Notes under the pieces: model-generated
Databases searched by the model: none
Told to the model about the DNA's origin: nothing
Seen by the model: the letters and a program-made list of their open reading frames with translations, nothing else
NCBI GenBank assembly: GCA_902605445.1
Contig: CACLCL010000010.1
Location: forward strand, 1 to 34,960
DNA: 34,960 nucleotides
Direction: 5' to 3'
From: an uncultured Bacteroidota bacterium
GTDB taxonomy: Bacteria; Bacteroidota; Bacteroidia; Flavobacteriales; Flavobacteriaceae
Translations under genes and position numbers: made by a program
In this document: positions 7,170 to 17,339 of the stretch, piece by piece
Layout: each line of letters opens with the position of its first letter
How positions within the stretch are numbered: the stretch's first letter is position 1

Positions 7170-8357
7170 GTAAACTACATTTTCTTGTAGATGTATGTGA
7201 AGATTATAAATTCCTTCAGAAATTTCCGAAATATCAATTTTATTGTTAATTGACTCTGCACTTAAAACCCTTCTTCCTACTCCATCATATAATTCTATAT
7301 TAATTGGGTAATTTACATTGTGAACAATATGTAATAATCCACTTTCTACTGGATTTGGGAATATTCGAATATTATGCTCATCACTAATTTGAGTTGAGAG
7401 TGAAGTCTGCTCATATATATCCTGAACTACATAATAAGAAAGCTTTGGCTGTCGATCCCTTGTAACAATACCCCAAAATTCCTCATTAGCATAATTATCA
7501 TAAGGAATTGAATTTGAGAATCCACCAGTATCCTGCTGATTTGGATTTCCAGCTTTCCACCATTCATCACAAAATTCAAATAGTGTTACACCAATTGACA
7601 AATCAGAGCTTTGAATAATATTATTCAAAATTATCTCTGTAGCATCGGCTTGTTGTTGCCAATTTTCAGAATTTGTATTTGAATTATAACTATCGGCACC
7701 TGCCTCAGAAATATAAATTGCCTTATCAGTTTGCGCAGCCAATTCACTGATTGCAGTTTCAGGGCTTAACCACCTGTAAATATTCATACCCCATACATCA
7801 ATACTTGGACATGAATTTAGCGCCTGAGAATTGGGAACTTCACCATGAGCGGTACTAACCGGATGATTAGAATCAATACTTTTGACTGTTGAAGCACAAG
7901 ATTCAAGTAAATTATACCAATTTTGAATATCATTATCAAACCATTGTGGATTGTAATTAAACTCATTACCAAATTCCCACATTAATATTGCAGGATGATT
8001 TTTAAATTGGTTAACGTACCAAGTGTAACTATTTTCATTTAAGTGCATAATAACCTTTATACCAGCTGCAGCAAATGCATCTAACTCAGCTGTATTAGTA
8101 ATCGCCGAATAAGTTCTAATTGTATTTATATTTGCATCAACAAGAAGAGGTATGTCATCAGCATAAGAATAACCTGAATTTTCTCCATTACCTTCTCCTC
8201 TGGCATAACAAATCCCATTGATTCTATACTCCTCTCCATCAAGAAACATTTTTCTGTCCTCAATGTATACTGTTTGAGAAAATGTTGAATTTGTAATATT
8301 AAAAACAAATATTATATTCAAAATAATAAATATATAATTGCGAAATATATTCGACAT
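7149..8357 (-). CDS. Secreted clan GH-A glycoside hydrolase (GH2-type TIM barrel) with type IX sorting domain
   Basis: A signal peptide (to about residue 28, TFSQ) precedes a TIM-barrel domain of about 300 residues. MWEFGNEFNYNP carries the predicted acid/base E132 after N131, and YISEAGADSY carries the predicted nucleophile E218, the clan GH-A retaining pattern. Other conserved-looking stretches are GICYARGEG, VSTAHGEVPN, VWGMNIYRW and FEFCDEWWKAGNP. Homologues are often called glycoside hydrolase family 2 TIM barrel, but the beta-sandwich domains of true GH2 are missing. Residues from about 328 form the type IX sorting domain (RIFPNPVESG ... SEGIYNLHI). It is the last gene of the PUL and begins 1 nt after the GH5 stop. 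A beta-1,3-glucan substrate is a guess from context; family number is unresolved. Confidence 0.82.
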   Translation of the reverse strand: MSNIFRNYIFIILNIIFVFNITNSTFSQTVYIEDRKMFLDGEEYRINGICYARGEGNGENSGYSYADDIPLLVDANINTIRTYSAITNTAELDAFAAAGIKVIMHLNENSYTWYVNQFKNHPAILMWEFGNEFNYNPQWFDNDIQNWYNLLESCASTVKSIDSNHPVSTAHGEVPNSQALNSCPSIDVWGMNIYRWLSPETAISELAAQTDKAIYISEAGADSYNSNTNSENWQQQADATEIILNNIIQSSDLSIGVTLFEFCDEWWKAGNPNQQDTGGFSNSIPYDNYANEEFWGIVTRDRQPKLSYYVVQDIYEQTSLSTQISDEHNIRIFPNPVESGLLHIVHNVNYPINIELYDGVGRRVLSAESINNKIDISEISEGIYNLHIHLQENVVYKKIIVR

Positions 8358-8358
8358 A

Positions 8359-11022
8359 CTAGTTTTTTATGACAATAAACGACTCATAATTGTTATTGTA
8401 GATAATTTTTAATAGATATATACCTGAATCTAAATTCTTAATATTGATAATATCTTCATTTTTAGATTGATAAATTCTTTTTCCAACCATATCAAATATT
8501 TCAATGTTAAAGTTTTGAATCTCACCAACTATATTTATGAAATCAGATGTAGGGTTTGGATATAAATTAAATTGTTTTAATAAAGTTTCTTCGATCGACA
8601 TTGAATCTCCAGTGTATTCAAAGTCAATCCAATTTAAATTAAAACCTGGCTGAACAACGTTCATTCTTAAATCATAAATCCCCTGATCTAAATTTACATC
8701 AACAGAAACAGTTTCCCAGCTCTGCCAACCACCAGTAACAGGGAGGGTGATTTGGGTTAAATTTTGAGAACCTGAATCGTCAATCAATTGTAGTAAAATA
8801 GAGCCTTGTTCAAACTCAGAGGCTACTCTAAATTTTATATCATAGTTGCCTGATTCAGTAACAAGTACAGGATATTCTGCAAAATCACCAGAATCAGTGT
8901 ATCCAATATTATATCCTCCTTCAAAATCAGATGTTTCTTCAATACTAAGTCCAGATTGACTTGAAAAATCCTCAGCCTGAACTATTCCAGGAATTAAAAT
9001 TCTTTCTGGTGCGTTGTTATTAACAGGAAAATCTATAAAGACTTCTAGGAATTCTTGGTAAATTGATTCAATTTGATTCTCTACATTCATTGAAACAGTG
9101 ATTTCATCCAAAAAATTATAATTTTCAGAAAGGGAAATTGACAATATACTAGGATTTTCTTCACTTATTTCAATTTCAGTAATTTCATAATTTTGTGAAT
9201 TCACATTGATTACAAAATCCTCAATATTAATTTGCTGATTTTGATTAACTGGATGGTTTAAGAGTATCTCAATTGTTGATTCATTCTCAGTTGCTTCTGC
9301 ATATTGAATTGAAAAACTTGGAATATCGTCGGAAACGCTAAAATTAAAATTTGATAGATTATAACCTCCTGTAATCATATTTACTTTAAGTTTTTGAGTA
9401 CCCTCGTATAAATATATTCCGGGTGAAAACTTATTGACAAAGTTTGAGTAACTACCGGTATTGTACAATGTAATTTCTTCAGTTATAGGATAACCATCTA
9501 TCTCATAATTTATAAGCCCGGATGATGTTGAAGCATATCTAGTAACTAAATTATAAAAACCTGATTCTTCAACATTGACAGTAAAAACTAACCACTCTCC
9601 CTCGGCTGTAAAACCAACCTGATAACCGTTGCTATCACTATCTGTACTATTTTCAATATCTACTCCATCATTTCTATACTGCCATCCCTGATTCCAAGCT
9701 TGGAATTGATTATTGCTTACGTGATAGGTTGCATAATCCAAATCATTGTATGCGTAACCTAAAAGTCCCAAATCATAGTCTGGTGCATATATTATTCCTG
9801 GGATGTTATTTTCAGTAAATGGTAGTGTTTGATTAGTATTTACTTGCCTTATCATTGCATCAACTACATCATTTTGAAATTTATTATTAATTATGTTTGA
9901 AGATTCTGCCAATTCCATTAATCCGTTAACGGCATTTTCTATTGTTGGAGCATTAGCATCTCCCTTTAGATAATCAATCAAAGCTTTATAATTTGTGTTA
10001 GAGTTGATTGAATATGGAGCAGAAATTGATTCTACTTTTTTCCATGGCCAAAAAGCCCAACCTATAAAGTTCTCTTCAAACATTTTTATTGCTTCATTAA
10101 ACCATTGATTTGAATTCTCACCAGCTTCACCCATCCATAGCGGTACGCCATATGTGTTTCTTACCCATGTTATCCAATCTAAAGAATCATTGTAACTCCA
10201 ATACTTATGAAAACTGTATACCATATTATCATCCCATGGCGGGAATAAACCATCAAAATTATTTGCGTAATCATTTCCTTCAATAAAAATTATATGATTT
10301 TGATCATACTGCCTAATTTCATTGGTCACATCCAAATAAAAGTTTCTGAGTTCATTGTCCTGCAGAGCCCAGTGAGTTTCGTTAAGTAAATCATATCCAC
10401 CAATCCATGGCTCATCTTTATATCTGTCAGCTAGCTCTCCCCAGAGTGCTATTGTCTTATTTTTATTTTCTTCGCTTTCCCAAAGTGAAGGTAAATTTGG
10501 ATTATAATCGTTAATGTCTGAGCCATAGCCTTGCCCTCCTGGAGCTGCGTGAAGATCTAAAATTAAATACATATTATTCTGAGAGCACCAATCCAATAAA
10601 TTATCAACCAAATCAAAGCCAGTATTTATCCATGTATTTTGATTTGTAATAGGTTCGTCCTGTATTGGAAGTGTAAATAGGTTGTAATGCATAGGTAGTC
10701 TTACACTGTTAAACCCAAGGGATGCCAAAGACTGAATGTCTGCTTCAGTAATAAAATTGTCTAACCAGCTTTGATAAAAGTTGTCTGTATTTTCTTGACC
10801 AATAAACTGAACTAACTTTTGTTTAAATTCATGCTGGGAACTTGCTGCGCCGACAAATTGTAACATGTAAGGTTCTTGAAGCATCCAACCACCTAAATTA
10901 AACCCCCTTAATATTACATTATTACTATTATCATCTTTTAAATATGGACCTAATCTTGTTAAATTTTGGGTTTGTAGCCCTGTATATAAAAATAATAGTA
11001 AGAGGAAGAGAATTTTTTTCAT
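8359..11022 (-). CDS. Secreted GH5 glycoside hydrolase with two CBM6-like modules and type IX sorting domain
   Basis: The 887-residue enzyme has a signal peptide (about 1-18), then a GH5 barrel up to about residue 345. LRGFNLGGWMLQEPYM resembles exo-beta-1,3-glucanase-type GH5; LDLHAAPGGQG, the acid/base E215 in YDLLNETHW, FHKYWSY, and the nucleophile E299 in LWMGEAGENSN complete the active site. A beta-sandwich CBM6-like module follows at roughly 425-560 (GYQVGFTAEGEWLVFTVNV), then a linker region. A second, clearer CBM6-type module is at roughly 685-815 (VQAEDFSSQSG, GYTDSGDFAEYPV, GGWQSWETVSVDV, NLNWIDFEY). The end is the sorting domain (FNLYPNPTSDF ... LDSGIYLLKI). CBM6 modules commonly bind beta-glucans or xylans. 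It sits between the surface lipoprotein and GH genes, 1 nt from each. Confidence 0.88.
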   Translation of the reverse strand: MKKILFLLLLFLYTGLQTQNLTRLGPYLKDDNSNNVILRGFNLGGWMLQEPYMLQFVGAASSQHEFKQKLVQFIGQENTDNFYQSWLDNFITEADIQSLASLGFNSVRLPMHYNLFTLPIQDEPITNQNTWINTGFDLVDNLLDWCSQNNMYLILDLHAAPGGQGYGSDINDYNPNLPSLWESEENKNKTIALWGELADRYKDEPWIGGYDLLNETHWALQDNELRNFYLDVTNEIRQYDQNHIIFIEGNDYANNFDGLFPPWDDNMVYSFHKYWSYNDSLDWITWVRNTYGVPLWMGEAGENSNQWFNEAIKMFEENFIGWAFWPWKKVESISAPYSINSNTNYKALIDYLKGDANAPTIENAVNGLMELAESSNIINNKFQNDVVDAMIRQVNTNQTLPFTENNIPGIIYAPDYDLGLLGYAYNDLDYATYHVSNNQFQAWNQGWQYRNDGVDIENSTDSDSNGYQVGFTAEGEWLVFTVNVEESGFYNLVTRYASTSSGLINYEIDGYPITEEITLYNTGSYSNFVNKFSPGIYLYEGTQKLKVNMITGGYNLSNFNFSVSDDIPSFSIQYAEATENESTIEILLNHPVNQNQQINIEDFVINVNSQNYEITEIEISEENPSILSISLSENYNFLDEITVSMNVENQIESIYQEFLEVFIDFPVNNNAPERILIPGIVQAEDFSSQSGLSIEETSDFEGGYNIGYTDSGDFAEYPVLVTESGNYDIKFRVASEFEQGSILLQLIDDSGSQNLTQITLPVTGGWQSWETVSVDVNLDQGIYDLRMNVVQPGFNLNWIDFEYTGDSMSIEETLLKQFNLYPNPTSDFINIVGEIQNFNIEIFDMVGKRIYQSKNEDIINIKNLDSGIYLLKIIYNNNYESFIVIKN

Positions 11023-11023
11023 C

Positions 11024-12223
11024 CTAATCTACATTGTCTAAACCATATAAGGTAATTTCGGAACCATGAACATAAGTGTCACTTCCATAATTTGATGTTA
11101 TCGAAAACTTTAAATATCTAAATTTGTCAGAAACCCCATCGAGATCAAAATCATGGCCATTTGCTGCTTCATCTATAAAATCTTGAGAGATATTACCATT
11201 TTCATCGCTTGGATCACCTATATCAAATTGACCTAATAGGGTCCAATTAACAGTATCTTCACTTGCATATAAATCAAAGGATCTCATATTTTCAGCTTGG
11301 TAATAATAAGGGGCACCAATAGGTCCTCCATACCAGTATGCTCTCTGCCAAACTTTAAACCTGTGAATTCTAGCATTTTTATTTAAATCAATAACGATAT
11401 CAAGAGGCCAATTTAAAGTTCCTCCATTTGCATCCCTCCAAATAATAAAGTAACTATTATCAGCATTGGTTTCAGCTGTATCAACTATATTATCCCAAAA
11501 TGCAATTGTTTCTCCTTCCCATGCATCACCATTTACAGAAAGCTGACTCATTAAAGTCCAAGTTGATTTATCAATTTCTTCTTCAAATAATGGTGTTATG
11601 ATTGCTTTTTCTTCTAATTCAGTAATATTACCATCAAAATCTTCAACCTTGGTAAAAAATGTAATTTCCTCAGAGGGTAATCCCCTGACAAAAACTTCTT
11701 CAAACTCACTGTCAGATGATAAAATTCTAATTTCTTCATCAGAATCGTTAACAATATGTACATGTACATATACTGTCTTTTGTGCTACATTCTCCCACTC
11801 CATTTTTACCCCTCCAAGCTCAGGACTTATTGAAATACTTTCTTGAACTAAATATATAAACGAAGGCAGTGGGACAAAATCAACAACAACAGGATCAGAA
11901 ACATTTTGACTTTCATCGATTACGTATAATGTGACCTCTACCGGTGTATCTTGATTTAAACCATCAATTTCGATGGACTGGTTGTAAGAACTGGAAACTC
12001 TGTAAACATCATTTCCTAAAGTATTTGTGTACTCTGCCCTAACGAATAAAATATCACTATCAGATGGTAAAGAATAATTAATTATACCTCCACCGTTTGT
12101 CGGGACAATACTATCGATTGTTAAAATTCCAGGTGGCGTTGTGTCTTGATTATTCTCAGTATCACATGCTAATAAAAGGAAAAAGAATAAAGATAAAGTT
12201 GAAATAAGTTTTTTTACACGCAT
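11024..12223 (-). CDS. PUL surface lipoprotein with DUF4959/DUF5126/DUF5000-type domains (putative glycan-binding protein)
   Basis: The 399-residue protein has a lipoprotein signal with Cys at residue 20 (FFFLLLACDTENN). The N-terminal part contains fibronectin-like strands (TPPGILTIDSIVPTNGGGII, LNQDTPVEVTLYVID), typical of DUF4959. A second sandwich follows at about 120-215 (VKMEWENVAQKTVYVHVHI), as in DUF5126. The C-terminal 170 residues look like an F5/8-type discoidin fold of the DUF5000 kind (DIVIDLNKNARIHRFKVWQR, ENMRSFDLYASEDTVNW, KFRYLKFSIT). In PULs the gene after susD usually encodes a surface glycan-binding protein that hands oligosaccharides to SusCD, and that is the likely role. 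It starts 13 nt after susD. Domain names are by pattern recognition only. Confidence 0.83.
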   Translation of the reverse strand: MRVKKLISTLSLFFFLLLACDTENNQDTTPPGILTIDSIVPTNGGGIINYSLPSDSDILFVRAEYTNTLGNDVYRVSSSYNQSIEIDGLNQDTPVEVTLYVIDESQNVSDPVVVDFVPLPSFIYLVQESISISPELGGVKMEWENVAQKTVYVHVHIVNDSDEEIRILSSDSEFEEVFVRGLPSEEITFFTKVEDFDGNITELEEKAIITPLFEEEIDKSTWTLMSQLSVNGDAWEGETIAFWDNIVDTAETNADNSYFIIWRDANGGTLNWPLDIVIDLNKNARIHRFKVWQRAYWYGGPIGAPYYYQAENMRSFDLYASEDTVNWTLLGQFDIGDPSDENGNISQDFIDEAANGHDFDLDGVSDKFRYLKFSITSNYGSDTYVHGSEITLYGLDNVD

Positions 12224-12236
12224 AATATTTGATTTT

Positions 12237-14129
12237 TTACCATCCAGGGTTTTGTATTAAATTTGGATTTATTGTTATTTCATTGATACTAATTGGGTGA
12301 AAATAGTCTCTAGGGTAGCTAAATGATCTTACGCCAACTTGAATAATATTGTAATATCCACTGGAAGTACTTTCATCAACTGACCAACCATAAACTGGTG
12401 TATTAAAATATTCATGTGCTAACTTCCATCTTCTCAAATCATTATATCTATTTCCTTCAAAAGACAACTCAATTAATCTTTCTTGTCTAATTATGTCCCT
12501 TAATCCATCTTGGCTCGTATGCTTATTTAAATTTAGTGCATTAATAGGGTCAGACCAAGAAGTCTCAACATTTGGAATACCAGCCCTTTCCCTGATGGTG
12601 TTTAAAGCATTATAAGCTTCCTCCGAAGGACCTGAAAGCTCATTTATGGATTCAGCATAATTTAAGTACAATTCGCCCATTCTAATCATTGGCCACGCAT
12701 AGGTGACAATTTTCGAGTATCCATCTCCTTCAGAATCGGGATGAACAAGCTTCTTTAGGGCGTATCCTGTGATTAAATAGTCATCAGAATTAGCAATTCT
12801 TCCATGACTTTCACCTTTTTTCATTCTTAATTGCCATAGATTACCCCATGTTCTGTTAAAACCCCTATCAAAACCTAAAGAGGAGTAAAATCTCGGCTCT
12901 CTATCTAAATTTAGTTTGGCTGTAATACCACCATATTGAGCTTGTAAATTTTGGGCTCCACTAACACTCGTTGTACTATACCTATTAGAAAAATCATACG
13001 ATAAATCCTCATCAATTGGTAAGCCATTTTCTGTATAAAACATCTCAGCAACTCTTAAGGTTGGAGCAATCCATTGCCAAGCTGCTTCAACAGATGTTGC
13101 ATTAGGGTCTTTCATCATACATGCTGCCTGAAGTTGCCACCAATCATTATCTCGTACAGGATTAGAATTACCCCAAATTAACTCCGAATTCCATTTATCA
13201 ACAATTGAATACTTTAAGTCGTACAATGTCTGAACAAAAGGCTGTTCTTCATATTCGTCCTCATAGTTTGGTGGTGTGCTTATGAACTCATACAGTCCAA
13301 CCCCATTCTCAAGAGCTGTGTTAATTGCGTCAAGTGATGCATCCCTTGCTAACTCCCATTTGTAGGATTCATAAGACTGATTAAAATAATGCTCACCGTT
13401 TTCATTAACAAATCCAGAATACATTTCTGAATTTCCATTAAACAATGGGCTTGCAGCATAGACAAGAACCCTTGACTTAATTGACTTTGCAATAACCTGA
13501 TCGATTCTTCCCAAATCATTGGAGCTTAATACACGTGAAGGTAAATGTATCAATGCATCATCAATTGTTTGAACAATATACTCTACACATCTGTCAACTG
13601 TTTCTCTTTTTATCCTTACTGCATTATCAGATGCAGAAATAGGGAGGTTAATATCAACTATAGGAATTGGTCCATAATAGGTAAATAATAAAAAATGATA
13701 ATATGCTTTAAGAAATTTAGCTTCCGCTGCCCACATATTCATTTCCTCTTCAGTCATGTCAATTACATTATAAATATTTTCAATCAGTATGTTACAATGT
13801 CTTATACCTTCCCACAAAGAACCTTGATCCTGCCAACCTGACCACAAACCAAATTTAGGGCTTGACGCTGATTGTTGACCTTTCATTATTCTTATACCGT
13901 CTGTTTCTTTAGCAATTGGTGTGGTAACTTCATCACTCATGGTCATAAAAGTTGTATAAACACCATCATTTTTTGGAAGATATGCATAGCATGTAGCTAG
14001 TGCGGTATATGCAACTTCCCTTCTTTCAAAAAGTAAATCAATTTGCTGTGTTTGATCTGGAACAATATCAAGATAATCGTCACACGACATGGTAAAAAGA
14101 AGTGCTATTAATATAATTTTTTTACTCAT
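12237..14129 (-). CDS. susD: SusD/RagB-family outer-membrane glycan-binding lipoprotein
   Basis: The 630-residue lipoprotein begins MSKKIILIALLFTMSCDDYL, with lipidated Cys16. The following DYLDIVPDQ is the classic SusD/RagB N terminus. TPR-like segments (AEAKFLKAYYHFLLFTYYGP, near residue 135, and VIAKSIKSRVLVYAASPLFNG) and the C-terminal RagB/SusD domain (WPMIRMGELYLNYAESINEL, ALNTIRERAGIP, IRQERLIELSFEGNRYNDLR) are clear. SusD caps the SusC channel and delivers oligosaccharides to it on the cell surface. Length is at the longer end for the family. It starts 10 nt after the susC stop, as expected for a co-transcribed pair. Confidence 0.95.
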   Translation of the reverse strand: MSKKIILIALLFTMSCDDYLDIVPDQTQQIDLLFERREVAYTALATCYAYLPKNDGVYTTFMTMSDEVTTPIAKETDGIRIMKGQQSASSPKFGLWSGWQDQGSLWEGIRHCNILIENIYNVIDMTEEEMNMWAAEAKFLKAYYHFLLFTYYGPIPIVDINLPISASDNAVRIKRETVDRCVEYIVQTIDDALIHLPSRVLSSNDLGRIDQVIAKSIKSRVLVYAASPLFNGNSEMYSGFVNENGEHYFNQSYESYKWELARDASLDAINTALENGVGLYEFISTPPNYEDEYEEQPFVQTLYDLKYSIVDKWNSELIWGNSNPVRDNDWWQLQAACMMKDPNATSVEAAWQWIAPTLRVAEMFYTENGLPIDEDLSYDFSNRYSTTSVSGAQNLQAQYGGITAKLNLDREPRFYSSLGFDRGFNRTWGNLWQLRMKKGESHGRIANSDDYLITGYALKKLVHPDSEGDGYSKIVTYAWPMIRMGELYLNYAESINELSGPSEEAYNALNTIRERAGIPNVETSWSDPINALNLNKHTSQDGLRDIIRQERLIELSFEGNRYNDLRRWKLAHEYFNTPVYGWSVDESTSSGYYNIIQVGVRSFSYPRDYFHPISINEITINPNLIQNPGW

Positions 14130-14139
14130 AATTTATCAT

Positions 14140-17100
14140 TTAAAAATTAACTTGTAATCCTATGTTATAAACTTTTTGGGGAGGATATCCCAAACCATTT
14201 CCACCCATCTCTGTATCCCATAAATCAAACTTTGAAAATGTAAACAGATTTAATCCTGTAAAATAAATTCTTGTATTAAGTCCAGAAAATAAACCAGAAT
14301 CATTTTGTGGAAATGTATATCCAAATTCAATATTTTTGAGCCTCAAGAAATCTCCGTCTCTTTGCCACCATGTCGATTGCTGCTCATTATTAGCAATAGA
14401 ATAAGTTGAAAGCCTAGGCCAAAAAGCATTCGGATCTGGATTATTTATTGACCAATGGTTGTCGGCAATTACATTTAGTGCATTTCTTTCGTTAACAAAA
14501 GGGGAAATATCACTTGGGTTAATAAAGAATGAAGTTCTAGCAACACCCTGCATAAAGATAGAGAAATCATAGCCCTTATAAGAAGCTGAGATACCGAAAC
14601 CATAAACAATTTCAGGAACTGTTGGTTTACCAATAGGTACTCTATCTAATTCATTAACTACACCATCTCCATTTACATCGGTATATTTTATATCACCCGG
14701 AAGATATGCGTTAGCAGATGAAGAAAAGCCATTGAATTGCTCTGGGGAATTATCAATATCTTCTTGATCAATAAATAACCTTTCAGCAATTAGACCCCAT
14801 GCTTGATTAACAGGGTAACCGATCCTGCTAAGATATTCATATGTGTAATCAGGCTCTCCATTTACAAGAACCTCGTTGGTTGAATATGTGAAATTCGCTC
14901 TTCCAGAAATTATAAGCCCCGAATCAAATGCCTTATTATAGTCGATTGAAATGTCTAAGCCTTTTGAATTTACCTCACCTAAGTTACTACTAATGGTGGT
15001 AGTTAAGCCCATTGTCGAAGGAATGTAATCTCTTGACATGTATATTTTTGATCTATGTTCGGTGAAATAATCAATTTGCATATTTAAAGAATTGAATAAA
15101 CCAATCTCAATACCATAATTTGATTTTTCAGCTACTTCCCATGTTACGTTTGCATTCGAATATCTATCAATTACGTAACCTTGATAATAGTTATTAAAAT
15201 CTGAACCCCAAGTGTATCCATAACTATCACTTTGTAAATTAACCTCTGACAAGTAAAAAAATCTGTCGTCTGCACTTGAAATTCCATCATTACCAACTAA
15301 ACCATGTGTTAGTTTAATTTTTAGCATATTCACATACGGAAATTTATTTACAAACCAATCTTCATTAGATAATATCCAACCAACCCCGACAGATGGGAAA
15401 AAACCAAACCTATTATTTTTTGCAAACTTCTCAGATCCGTTGTATCCAAAATTTAATTCAGTGAAATACTTTGAATCATAGTTGTAAGAAAATCTACCAG
15501 AAAGGCCCATGTTTCGGGATGGCAATGTTGAAAATGCGCTGTTACCACCAATCGTGTTTAAGGATTCACTAAAATTAAATACTAGTAACCCACCTATATC
15601 GTGTAAATCATTAAACTTGTTATTATACTCAGTTACAAACTCATAATAAAACCTACTAGTACCTAAATTGTTGACTGAAGGATTATTTAAAAATTCTGTT
15701 CCCTCTTGAATTCTATACAAATAATTTAAAACGCCTAGTTCTGTTTCAACTTCTGCCATTCCATAGAAAAATGGAGTATACTCTCTTGAGTTTTCATTTT
15801 CAGTATAGGTTCTGACAGAAGCCATTCCACGAAATTTTAATCCCTCAGTTATAAAATCTAAGTCCTGTTCAACTTGTACTTGGGAAAAAATTGTATTTGT
15901 GAATCTATCTTTATAACCCTTTACCATATCAGCATACGGATTTGGATAGCCACCATTACCTTTATTTCCAAACAAGGTATGATTATAACCAAGGTTATCA
16001 GGGTAATTAAAATATTTTGGAAAATTTGATGGATTAGCCTGCATTACTGAGCCAAATATACTATTTGCAGATAATGATGGACCATTGTACCTTTCAAAAA
16101 GAGAATAAAATTTGACTGCAATTTTTGTAGAATTTGTCAAGTCAATATTAATATTTGCTCTTAAATTAGATCTTTTGATATCAATATTATTATTAAAATT
16201 ATTAAGGGGATCAACTTTCAACAATCCAGTGTCGTTATTGTGAGATACTGATAGATAGTATTGGGCAATATCACCTCCACCATTTACATTTAAATTAGCC
16301 TTTCTATTGAAGGTATAATCTTTAAATAATTCATTATACCAGTTTACATTTGGATAGATGTTTGGGTCTCCTCCATTTAAGGTTCCATATATTTTTGAAA
16401 TACTATAAATCAAGGGGGCTGACGGATCTCTAGTTCTTGTAGCACGGTTATACAAATTCATATAATCTACACCACTCAAAAAGTCATTGGTTTGTGAGGG
16501 GGCAGAAAGTGAGTTTTCGTATCTAAAAGAGACTCTTGCTTTTCCTTTTTTACCTTCTTTTGTTGTTACCAAAATAACGCCATTTGCTCCTCTAGCACCA
16601 TAAAGAGACGTAGCTGTTGCATCTTTCATTATTGAAAAGCTGGCAATATTATCTGGTTCAATTCGAGCCAAATCATTTGTGGTAACTTCTAACCCATCGA
16701 TTAAAATTAACGGATTATTGGCATAACCAAAGCTTGTCACTCCTCTAATAAAAAATTCAGCATTATCGGCGCCTGGTTCACCCGATCTTTGATATGAAAT
16801 AACACCAGCTAATTTTCCAGCTAAAGCATTTGTAATATTAGAAGATGGTATTTTTAATTCAGAAGGACTTATGGTATTTATAGAACCGATAACACTATTT
16901 TTCTTTTGCTTTTGAAATGCAACGACCTGAACCTCATCAAGCGACTCTGTACTTTCATTTAGGATAACATCAATCTTGGTTTGATTTCCAATTTGGATAA
17001 TTTGAGTTTCAAATCCGATGTAAGAGAATTGAAGTTTTTGACTACTACTATCAACTTTGAGAGCATATGTTCCTTCAAAAGTTGTTGAAGTTCCATTTGA

Positions 17101-17241
17101 TGTTCCTTCAACAAGAACAGTAACACCAGGTAACGGAACACCACCTTCATCAACAACTACTCCACTAACTAGTATGGATTGCGCACTTAAAAATATTGTT
17201 GCAAATAATAATATTAAAAAAAATTTAATTTTTAATTTCAT
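14140..17241 (-). CDS. susC: SusC/RagA-family TonB-dependent outer-membrane transporter
   Basis: The 1033-residue protein has a signal peptide (to about residue 20, FLSAQS), a carboxypeptidase-regulatory-like domain (LVSGVVVDEGGVPLPGVTVL at about 24-43) and a plug domain. In the plug, NALAGKLAGV, FIRGV, PLILIDGLEV and FSIMKDATATSLYGARGANG form the SusC/RagA signature. A large beta-barrel follows and ends in an aromatic-rich strand (YNIGLQVNF). It imports oligosaccharides across the outer membrane using TonB energy. No N-terminal STN signalling domain is present, so it should not itself act through an anti-sigma factor. A good promoter lies just upstream, implying that this gene starts the main PUL transcript. 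Confidence 0.96.
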   Translation of the reverse strand: MKLKIKFFLILLFATIFLSAQSILVSGVVVDEGGVPLPGVTVLVEGTSNGTSTTFEGTYALKVDSSSQKLQFSYIGFETQIIQIGNQTKIDVILNESTESLDEVQVVAFQKQKKNSVIGSINTISPSELKIPSSNITNALAGKLAGVISYQRSGEPGADNAEFFIRGVTSFGYANNPLILIDGLEVTTNDLARIEPDNIASFSIMKDATATSLYGARGANGVILVTTKEGKKGKARVSFRYENSLSAPSQTNDFLSGVDYMNLYNRATRTRDPSAPLIYSISKIYGTLNGGDPNIYPNVNWYNELFKDYTFNRKANLNVNGGGDIAQYYLSVSHNNDTGLLKVDPLNNFNNNIDIKRSNLRANINIDLTNSTKIAVKFYSLFERYNGPSLSANSIFGSVMQANPSNFPKYFNYPDNLGYNHTLFGNKGNGGYPNPYADMVKGYKDRFTNTIFSQVQVEQDLDFITEGLKFRGMASVRTYTENENSREYTPFFYGMAEVETELGVLNYLYRIQEGTEFLNNPSVNNLGTSRFYYEFVTEYNNKFNDLHDIGGLLVFNFSESLNTIGGNSAFSTLPSRNMGLSGRFSYNYDSKYFTELNFGYNGSEKFAKNNRFGFFPSVGVGWILSNEDWFVNKFPYVNMLKIKLTHGLVGNDGISSADDRFFYLSEVNLQSDSYGYTWGSDFNNYYQGYVIDRYSNANVTWEVAEKSNYGIEIGLFNSLNMQIDYFTEHRSKIYMSRDYIPSTMGLTTTISSNLGEVNSKGLDISIDYNKAFDSGLIISGRANFTYSTNEVLVNGEPDYTYEYLSRIGYPVNQAWGLIAERLFIDQEDIDNSPEQFNGFSSSANAYLPGDIKYTDVNGDGVVNELDRVPIGKPTVPEIVYGFGISASYKGYDFSIFMQGVARTSFFINPSDISPFVNERNALNVIADNHWSINNPDPNAFWPRLSTYSIANNEQQSTWWQRDGDFLRLKNIEFGYTFPQNDSGLFSGLNTRIYFTGLNLFTFSKFDLWDTEMGGNGLGYPPQKVYNIGLQVNF

Positions 17242-17275
17242 AATGGTTAGTGGATAATGATAATTAAATCATACA

Positions 17276-17305
17276 CAAAAATAAGACTATTTTGTGTGAA
17301 TACAA
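17276..17305 (-). promoter_or_regulatory. Predicted promoter of the susC-susD operon
   Basis: On the minus strand TTG (17303-17305), a 19-nt spacer and TATTTTTG (17276-17283) match the Bacteroidota promoter consensus. The predicted start would leave a leader of roughly 25-30 nt before the susC ATG at 17241. The 98-nt gap after the DoxX gene is the longest inside the leftward gene run. Confidence 0.58.
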
Positions 17306-17339
17306 TAACTGTTAAAAAATTTATAGACAATTTTAATTG

